DNA of 54,857 nucleotides from a virus. The notes under the pieces were generated by a model, which saw only the letters and a list, made by a program, of their open reading frames with translations, did not search any database and was not told where the DNA came from. Where the stretch lies: positions 1 to 54,857 of IMG/VR virus record IMGVR_UViG_3300048686_000254; one strand, 5' to 3'. Shown here in pieces: positions 25,742 through 33,400 of this stretch (positions within the stretch are counted from its first letter, which is position 1; every line of letters begins with the position of its first letter). The translations under genes were made by a program, and so were the position numbers.

Positions 25742-26206
25742 ATGGACTTAACGACAGACAAAAAATCAAAAAAATCAATTCTTCAGAAAACACCTGAAGC
25801 ACAATTTGAACCACAACCAGTAGCACAGATTTATGATAAAGTGGAAGCTCCCCAGGCTTCACTGGAAGAAGAAGCGGAGCTTTTTGTGTCTCGCCACCGT
25901 GGGCTTACCTTGCAGATTATGACCGAGGTTGCGCATCAACCAGGTTACTATGTGCAAACGAATGTAGTGTTCCGTGATGGCAAGTATCGCACCGGAGATG
26001 CAGCAATCATAGGAGCTTTGAAAATGCAGCCAAACTTCGGAGGTACATATACCAAGAAGTTTTCCGACCGTCCAGCTAATGCACGCGAAAGCCTATATTA
26101 TGCTGGAAACCTACCAGATGAAATTCAAGTTATCGAGCGCCAGGAAGCAGAGCAACTGACACGCGATAAAACACAATACGAAGACCCATATCAAGTAAGA
26201 TCATGA
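25742..26206 (+). CDS. Hypothetical protein opening the neck/tail unit
   Basis: A 154-residue protein: disordered Lys/Gln/Glu-rich first 45 residues, then a compact part with LFVSRHRGLTLQIM and a beta segment around GYYVQTNVVFRDGKYRTGD. There is no Shine-Dalgarno sequence before the ATG, in keeping with a leaderless or A-rich initiation. Overlaps the next gene by four bases. No family recognised; position suggests a head-completion protein. Confidence 0.68.
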   Translation: MDLTTDKKSKKSILQKTPEAQFEPQPVAQIYDKVEAPQASLEEEAELFVSRHRGLTLQIMTEVAHQPGYYVQTNVVFRDGKYRTGDAAIIGALKMQPNFGGTYTKKFSDRPANARESLYYAGNLPDEIQVIERQEAEQLTRDKTQYEDPYQVRS

Positions 26207-26631
26207 ACTCTATCTTCAGCTTCGAGGAAACCTTCACAGGTGGATTCCCTGTTAAATCATCTGACGCTACAGCTAACACGCTTGATGGTAAAGCATTCCG
26301 CGTGGGTTATCAAGCAGCTAAGCTTGAGAATGACCGTAGCAAGCTCATGCAGGATCAGTTAATGTTTGAACAGCAGAAAGCAGCTGTGATTCAGCAGCTT
26401 TTAGCAGCTCAGGCACAGGTAGCTGCTGCCGCTGGTGCACAGCTTGGAGCTCAGCAAGGTTTAGCTCAGGGTATTGGAATGGGTGCTAGTGCAGCCATGA
26501 TGCCAGGAATGAGTGGCGGAATGCCTCCAGGACCTGAAGCAATGATGGGTGGAGCGCCTCCTATGGGTGGTGGATCTCCAGGACCTATGGAAATTGGAAT
26601 GTCGCAAGCGCCTCAGATTCCAATGATGTAG
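26203..26631 (+). CDS. Hypothetical Gly/Met/Pro-rich virion protein
   Basis: A 142-residue protein: a helical Gln/Ala-rich middle (about 50-95) and a C-terminal third almost only of Gly, Met, Pro and Ala (MMPGMSGGMPPGPEAMMGG and similar). Such tails are flexible and are found in small head-interior or neck proteins. It is followed by a terminator 21 bases later, so 25742-26631 forms a two-gene unit. Function unknown. Confidence 0.65.
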   Translation: MNSIFSFEETFTGGFPVKSSDATANTLDGKAFRVGYQAAKLENDRSKLMQDQLMFEQQKAAVIQQLLAAQAQVAAAAGAQLGAQQGLAQGIGMGASAAMMPGMSGGMPPGPEAMMGGAPPMGGGSPGPMEIGMSQAPQIPMM

Positions 26632-26652
26632 TCTTAGTACAAAATTTATTAT

Positions 26653-26703
26653 AGCCGTCGGGCCTCTGCGCAAGCATGCTATCTTACGACGGCTTTTCTT
26701 TTT
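26653..26703 (+). terminator. Intrinsic terminator before the adaptor-like genes
   Basis: AGCCGTCG (26653-26660) pairs with CGACGGCT (26687-26694), and a T-rich run TTTCTTTTT follows. The loop is long (26 bases), so efficiency may be moderate. It separates the two-gene unit from the adaptor series. Confidence 0.7.
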
Positions 26704-26736
26704 AGGGGTTGCCAAAGCAGTTGAGTATTTTACAGC

Positions 26737-27387
26737 ATGCCTACTGCAACACAAATGAGAGATAAGGTCCGAGCCTTCCTTGACGATGAAGTCACAATGT
26801 GGAAGCAAGGGACGATGTGGTCTGATTCTCAGATAGATGCTGCTTTAGATGCAGCACAACTAGCATTTTCACGCTACTGCTACCTCAAGGAACAGTGGCA
26901 TCTTATTGCCAGACTTCATACAAGCGTTGGCGGAATATCTCCACTGACGCTTCCAGCCGACTATATGTTCTATGCATCTGCTACGGTAGACGCATTCAAC
27001 CCATTATCTACTACGCCACCGTTTCTCGATCCATATCCAGCAGTTCTCTATATAGGCTGGTCTGGAAGTTTATTTGCCAGTGACGAATTGCGGTATGTGG
27101 CATATATAAAGACTAGTACAGTAGAGTTTATGAATGGTTTGAATTCAGGCTTTGGAGATTTGTATTACTACAAGCGACCAACAAAAGTCACTACTGGCTC
27201 GAATCATACGGACTTTACAGATCCTTGTTATGATGCTATCATATACCATGCAGTAGCAATATTGCAACAGAAGGACTGGGGTCAGTGTTCAAGGTTTGTC
27301 AAGAATATGAATGCTGTTTTACAGTCTGTAATGACCGAGCCAGCTGGAATGTATCCACAAAATCTAAATGAGAATACAGACGCATGA
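26737..27387 (+). CDS. Head-tail adaptor-like protein 1
   Basis: A 216-residue protein, the first of five adjacent proteins of one plan: an N-terminal helical part with regularly placed aromatic residues (MWSDSQIDAALDAAQLAFSR), a 'LP.DY' turn (LPADYMFYASATV near residue 68), a beta domain and C-terminal helices. This is how connector and adaptor proteins of podoviruses dock beneath the portal. It overlaps the next gene by four bases. The upstream stretch TATTTTAC is a poor promoter match. Adaptor role is by plan and place. Confidence 0.6.
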   Translation: MPTATQMRDKVRAFLDDEVTMWKQGTMWSDSQIDAALDAAQLAFSRYCYLKEQWHLIARLHTSVGGISPLTLPADYMFYASATVDAFNPLSTTPPFLDPYPAVLYIGWSGSLFASDELRYVAYIKTSTVEFMNGLNSGFGDLYYYKRPTKVTTGSNHTDFTDPCYDAIIYHAVAILQQKDWGQCSRFVKNMNAVLQSVMTEPAGMYPQNLNENTDA

Positions 27388-28055
27388 CAGTAGCAGAATC
27401 TATAGCCTATGTTAGGACGCTATTGGACGAGCCGAAGTATGAGTACTTTGGAACTAACGTAGATCTCAATACTATATTTATTGACGCATTGCGCCAAGCA
27501 GCAGCTCAAGTTACTAAAGAGTGCTGGTATAGAGGCGAGAAGGAAGCTGTTCGTCCATTGTGGCGTGAGGCTCAGATTACCTTAGGCGCTAATCAAAATG
27601 GCCCTATGCCTGAAGATTACATGTTCATTGAATCTGTTCGTTCAAACTATAGAGATCCGTTACAGAAGGTATGGCCCCATAAATATGTAAGTCCTGCTAT
27701 TTTTAATAGGCGTCGCAGTAGGACTCCGTTTGAAAATCAGTCAGGTGTATCATATGACGGAGGATCGAAGTATGTCACTAGGGCTGAGTTTACACTGATA
27801 GGATCTGATCTTTATGCGTCAGCTACGGGCACGAATAAGATTGTTACGGTTACATATATAGCCATACCGGTTGTTCCTTCTACTCCTTTGACTAGCCCAT
27901 TACCATTAGCTGAGTATATTCATCCTAAGATTTGCGAGAAGGCAGCTGAGATTATGTATCGCAAGGAACACCCTGGAGACGACAGGCCAGCTCTGGGATC
28001 TATCTATGATATTGAAGCTGCTATTTACAATGTTATGCGTGGGGTTAAGCAATGA
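27384..28055 (+). CDS. Head-tail adaptor-like protein 2
   Basis: A 223-residue protein with N-terminal helices (TVAESIAYVRTLLDEPKYEY), the turn MPEDYMFIESVRS near residue 74, a beta-rich middle, and a closing helical part with ICEKAAEIMYRKEHPGDD. The plan matches the proteins on both sides. ATGA overlaps join it to both neighbours. Expected in the neck, forming a ring below the portal; which of the five is the true adaptor cannot be decided from sequence. Confidence 0.6.
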   Translation: MTVAESIAYVRTLLDEPKYEYFGTNVDLNTIFIDALRQAAAQVTKECWYRGEKEAVRPLWREAQITLGANQNGPMPEDYMFIESVRSNYRDPLQKVWPHKYVSPAIFNRRRSRTPFENQSGVSYDGGSKYVTRAEFTLIGSDLYASATGTNKIVTVTYIAIPVVPSTPLTSPLPLAEYIHPKICEKAAEIMYRKEHPGDDRPALGSIYDIEAAIYNVMRGVKQ

Positions 28056-28840
28056 TAGCAGTATCTAGCATGACCCTGACGGATATCATCGCAGCTATGG
28101 AAATGCGTGCTGGCGAGTTTATGACGCCGTATAACTCAGACTGGCAAACACTGGCTCAGTATGTACGCGATGCGCGACGAGATTTATTTAACCGTACAAA
28201 TGCGTTCAAAGAGTGGTCGTTTGTTAAGAGCATCAACCTGACAGGACCTTTTCCAGCATTACTACCAGCTGATTATATACGCACTGTTCGTGTAACAACA
28301 AAGCTTCCGGCTGATGCAGATAATACTGGTATTAGATATGAAGCACGGCGCATAGATCCTCGTGAGTGGATGAATCTTAATAAGCCATCGCCAGCATCTT
28401 CGTTGAATAATAGTCGTCACAGCATGGTACGTGGCTGGCAGAAAACTGGCGTATACATGGTATGGGCTAACACTACGGATGCGAATAATTGGGCTGTTAC
28501 GAATGTAGCTCTTTGGCTGTATCCATCGAACTTACACTGTACGTTGGAATACGTAGCTAGTTATGCTATGGCAACGATACAGGACTTGAACGATGAAGTT
28601 TTAGTACCAATCGAACTTGAAGGTTTGCTGATAGATATGGCTGTTTCGCGCTTCTTAGACGATGTAGCTGATCCGCAATCATTTGTGACAAAAGCTCAAG
28701 ATGTGCAGCAGCGCATCCTACAATATCAGACTGACAATACGAACGCAGCTCAGTATGCATCTGTGAGCGCAGAAGCGATAAATAATCCTGAACCTATGGC
28801 TACACGCAGGCAGCCACAAACACCAGGAGGCGCAATCTAA
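28052..28840 (+). CDS. Head-tail adaptor-like protein 3
   Basis: A 262-residue protein. It has an N-terminal helical region ending in FNRTNAFKEWSFVKSI, the turn LPADYIRTVRVTT near residue 70, a beta part with VTNVALWLYPSNLHCTLEYV, and a C-terminal helical part followed by a Gln/Pro tail. The plan is that of the neighbours but the length and tail differ. It overlaps the preceding gene by four bases and the next by one. No catalytic motif is present. Confidence 0.6.
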   Translation: MIAVSSMTLTDIIAAMEMRAGEFMTPYNSDWQTLAQYVRDARRDLFNRTNAFKEWSFVKSINLTGPFPALLPADYIRTVRVTTKLPADADNTGIRYEARRIDPREWMNLNKPSPASSLNNSRHSMVRGWQKTGVYMVWANTTDANNWAVTNVALWLYPSNLHCTLEYVASYAMATIQDLNDEVLVPIELEGLLIDMAVSRFLDDVADPQSFVTKAQDVQQRILQYQTDNTNAAQYASVSAEAINNPEPMATRRQPQTPGGAI

Positions 28841-29652
28841 TGCCATACAATATGCGCACATACGCATCTGAAGTTATGCAGCGTCTAAAGCGCTATGATG
28901 TAGCAAAGTCAATAGACTCAGGTATGCTTGAGACATCAATCAATCTAGCGCGATACCAAGTACAGCTTGCTACATTGCAGACTGTGCCAGAGCGCTATGC
29001 AAGGATTCATAGACCAGTAAATGCAGTAGTAGTTTCATGGGAAAACTCTGCTAGGATGCTAGAGTTCGACCAATCTACTGGTGGCGCAAAAACAATTATC
29101 AATCAGGTAGGAACAGTTGATTTGCCATCAGACTTCATCGCTGACGTTACAGTAGGCGTATCTGAAGGTGACGTAATGTGGCAGGCACGCAAGGTGTCAA
29201 AGCGCGACTTGTATTCTGTGCTAACAAAATCAATGACAAAGCCGACTCCGCATAATCCTATATACTGCATAGAGCGTTCTACAGAAACAGCAAATCCCAA
29301 GCTGTTTATATCTACGGGTACAGCATTGCCAGCACAGGGAATTGTAGAGATCTGGTATTTAGCACGACTTCCCTGGCTTCAGATAGCTAACAGCACTGGA
29401 CAGCCTGACGTAGAAATTCGTATTGGATACGACCTACAGGAACTCGTAGTTACAATCGCATGCTATAAAATCATGGAAAGCTTGCAGATTATAGATGGTC
29501 GTCAGCTGTTAAAGAATGACATAGAACTTATGGTAAGCGCTCTTAATCAGCAATACCAAGCTGGCATAGATCGTAGCCGTTTATTTGTAGAAGCTAATGA
29601 ATCGTTGGTTCCTAAAGTTCCTAATATCAATGCTAATTCGTTAAAGGTTTAA
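28840..29652 (+). CDS. Head-tail adaptor-like protein 4
   Basis: A 270-residue protein. After N-terminal helices (LETSINLARYQVQLATLQTV) comes the turn LPSDFIADVTVGV near residue 91, the beta segment IVEIWYLARLPWL, and C-terminal helices with QELVVTIACYKIMESLQ and a hydrophilic tail. It begins at the last base of the preceding stop (TAATG) and ends one base before the next ATG. Same structural plan as its neighbours; individual function unknown. Confidence 0.6.
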   Translation: MPYNMRTYASEVMQRLKRYDVAKSIDSGMLETSINLARYQVQLATLQTVPERYARIHRPVNAVVVSWENSARMLEFDQSTGGAKTIINQVGTVDLPSDFIADVTVGVSEGDVMWQARKVSKRDLYSVLTKSMTKPTPHNPIYCIERSTETANPKLFISTGTALPAQGIVEIWYLARLPWLQIANSTGQPDVEIRIGYDLQELVVTIACYKIMESLQIIDGRQLLKNDIELMVSALNQQYQAGIDRSRLFVEANESLVPKVPNINANSLKV

Positions 29653-29653
29653 G

Positions 29654-30454
29654 ATGAGTACGTGGAAAGAACTCTACGATGATCTGCTTCAGGAGCTATC
29701 GCTATATCAAGAAGAAATCAAGCTAACGCCATACCAGGGTATGCGTTACATGACCAAGGGTATGGCTGAATTTCAGCGTTTGACAAACATTGCAGAAGCA
29801 AGCAAGACACTAACGACACCTGATCCAGTAACATCCGTTACAGCTGCTTATGCAACTGGTAGCGACATACTAGAGATTGTTGAGGTCATTGACCCTGACG
29901 GATACACACTGCTTCCAGTATCATATCAGCAATACAATGAAATCATTGACCGTAGTAAAGCTGGCATGATTGGTTTCAATGAAACGCCAGCACAATTTAG
30001 CCGTGTACGCAAACGCCCAGCTATTTCTGATGAACGCTGGCAGCTTGATGAAGATCGCGGCATGGCTCGCATCTACACGATATGGGATGAGAAGCTATAT
30101 CGTTACCCAGCTGTATCTACGGATACTAGCCTGACAATGCGGTACAAGCCACACTACGACCAGTTTTCATCTGCTTCAACACAGTGGACATCATGGTGGA
30201 TTGATGAACCTACGTTTGAAACAAACTTTGCTACACTCAAGCCGCCTTCACAAATTCTCAAGTTTGCAGCAGCACTTGTTTCTTATGCAGCCGGACAGTA
30301 TCTACGCTCACAGAACGTACTTGCTGGACAGCAACCGCTCTGGCAGCAATATGATCAGGAATTTCGAGCATACATTGATCAGGCTATCCTGACGCATCCT
30401 ACGCTTGTACATGAACTGTCATCACCTTACAACATAAGCCCATATAGCAACTAA
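29654..30454 (+). CDS. Head-tail adaptor-like protein 5
   Basis: A 266-residue protein and the most diverged of the five: N-terminal helices (WKELYDDLLQELSLYQEE), a turn with SDILEIVEVIDPDG near residue 75, a strand pair around SLTMRYKPHYDQF, and C-terminal helices (ILKFAAALVSYAAGQYL) that resemble the closing helices of the others. It overlaps the large tail protein by one base, so it may be the one that contacts the tail tube or nozzle. Confidence 0.6.
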   Translation: MSTWKELYDDLLQELSLYQEEIKLTPYQGMRYMTKGMAEFQRLTNIAEASKTLTTPDPVTSVTAAYATGSDILEIVEVIDPDGYTLLPVSYQQYNEIIDRSKAGMIGFNETPAQFSRVRKRPAISDERWQLDEDRGMARIYTIWDEKLYRYPAVSTDTSLTMRYKPHYDQFSSASTQWTSWWIDEPTFETNFATLKPPSQILKFAAALVSYAAGQYLRSQNVLAGQQPLWQQYDQEFRAYIDQAILTHPTLVHELSSPYNISPYSN

Positions 30455-33400
30455 TGGAATACACAAAGACGAACATTAATGCTTTTGGTGGTTTAGATGC
30501 CAATAAGCGTCCTGAGCTTTTGCAGAATGAGCAGGCTTCAGATATAGAAAATCTCCGCTTTGATAAGCTAGGTTATCTCATTAACCGTAATGGTGTTGTT
30601 GCTAAGCCTCTCAAGATGACTAAGACGGTTGCCGTAGACGTACAGAGAGTTCTCTGGCCTATTGGAACGCTTGGTATGACAGAGTACGTACTCAAAGCTC
30701 CTTGGGGTGTAGGATCTGGGACAACAAGCTGGGCTCCATACGACGATACAACTATAGGTGGTTTATATAGTGCCTCGCCAAATACGAAGCGTTATAGTGA
30801 TAAGTTTATGGTATATCATGTGCGTATACCAGCTGCAAGCATTACGCCGCAAGGAGCATCGTCCATTGCTGAATTTGATATGTATGATCTTACGCAGGTT
30901 GATATCAACGGCAACGCACAAGCTCCAAGCAATCACTACACATGGAGGTACAAAGGTGCTTATGTCTTAATACCACTTATGGGACCCAGCGATTTCAGGG
31001 ATACATTTGCAATAGCTCCTAATGGACTCCCATATGTAGGTACTCCAGCAACTCCGGATCTTGATTACCCGTCTATGCTCGTAACTGTGGGTGCAAGATC
31101 TATCCTTCGTGCTGACGATAAACCATCGCGCACACAGATATATGCTCCACAGCGCTGGCTAGGCGTGCACAATGTATTTGAACATGAGAATATAGCTAAA
31201 GATCAAAACTGGATAGGTCACTATGTAAGTATGCACCAGTATCGTGATACTGTTGTAATCTCTGATATGACTAACCAGGATCTTCAGCTTGTCGATGAGT
31301 ATTCTGAAGCTGAATATAATGAAGAGCGGAAGCATAGATTTAGCCTTCGTGAGAATGCTCTTGCAAAGTTTGATGTAGATGATGTTGTCATTGACTTTGG
31401 TATAGGAACTAATAATTTCAATGATGGTGTCGAAGCACCAATGGCTCTATATAAATTTTATCTACCTCGTAAATCATTAGAAGTAACAGTAGATAATTTT
31501 ACATCATCATTTGACAACTTACTTAGAAGTCCAACTTCATTAGATGTTGTTGCTCCATTTCGTGACAACTGGAAACCACTCCCATATAATAGAATTGGTG
31601 CATTTTTATCGACTGAGTATTGGTATGATGTCGATGTTAATGAGCTTGGTGTATCTCTTGGACTTCAAAGTCCGTCTAAATATGCTGGATCTGGAATTGC
31701 TGTAAATACTAAAGACAAGTTTATATTTACAAATGCAGATCCAAACGAGCAATATGATTATCTATTTGGGAAGCTCACATTAAAAAATCCGGATGTAAAT
31801 CAAGATGACACTATAGCAAGTGATGTATATAGATGGAAAGAAATGACCATCAAATATTATCCATGCTCCGGAATTAGTAATGCATATGGAACATTTCTTA
31901 CTGATGAAGATAGACTTTGGGATAAAACAAGCTCGAATAGTGCTAAGGTAGTTAAGCTTAAAACAAAATCGGGAATGGAACAAAATGTTCCTCTTGGCGT
32001 ATGGCGTTATAGATTTATATGGTATTTAGGCAATGGTGAATATTCTGCTCCATCCGCAGAATTAGTGGTTCCAGATATACTTTTTAGTGGATTATCTGAA
32101 TCAGAAATGAATGAAAGCGGGATACCTTACGCACGCCCAGCTGGATTAAATACATTAGATGATGCATATAAAACCAATATAGATGTAGATGGTGTAACAT
32201 TTCTAAATGAACTTAATGGAACCGAACATTTCCAGATATTTAAGGTTAATCCAAATAATGCCAATGAACTGATTCTTACCAACTACGGTAAGAACTTTAT
32301 TAAAATTAAAGAGAAGCTGTTCTACCCTGATCATATATATGCTGCTAAGGAATCGAGCACATCTGGAGCATCTTGGCCCAATATTGATCAAGGCCAATGG
32401 ACAAGTCAAAGCTTATTAGCAAAAGGCAATGTTTCTGCTATCTGTACATTGTTTGCCAACAGCATTGATCTGACATTGAACGGCACTATATGCGAAACAG
32501 CATTTAGTACATATCAGCATACTGACGCAGATACGATAAATGAGGTCGAAGTAACATCCTACAAGTCAGGAGCAGTCTCATTAACAGTACCATTATTTCC
32601 TGCTAGTTATCAAGATTTCAATACAGAAAAAACATACTCATTTAATTCTGTATTTACCAAGCGTGGAGTTATTAGGACTGCATACCAAAATAGGCAACGC
32701 TGGAGTAGTCATCCTATGTTTAGAACGGATGTTCCAGCATACCAGATAGTTCTTGGCGGAAGATGTCTTTATGGTGTAACAAAAGTACAGTCTGACCCTG
32801 CAAACGATATTGCTGAAAAGGGTGAAAGAGTATACTTTAATGTAGTACCATTTCAGACATATCATTTCCAAAATACAGATCAACACTATGAACGTAATAA
32901 TTGGGACGACGATGGTCTGTATCCAGAATCAGGACCGAGTGCAAAGGCACGTTACAACTATCGAAATATGACACAGGTGCGTGGTGTAGATGAAGAGTCA
33001 AAGCGTATTCTCTACACTATGCCAGACGTTCCTAACGAAGTACAATCACGAATAGTTCTATCAGGATTTGGAGATATTAATCTCTGCGGATTTGATGATT
33101 ATGGAACTGTTTATCCAGAGAGAAAAAATAATACGCTTGGTGATAGTACGCTGCATAAATCAGTTGTAAGGCACTTTTGGCATGTACAAAAAGATTATTA
33201 TGGAGTTATTTATACTGACCCAGTAACTCAAAGACAGTATGATACAGAACTAACATCTCCATATTATTGGGAAGGTTTTAATGCTAATCCTGTACATTCA
33301 TATATAAGTTTTCAAACAAATGCAAATCTCCCACAGGATGATTCTTATGTCAATGGTGTTTACACACCATCAATGCATACGATACGTTTCAACAACTTGA

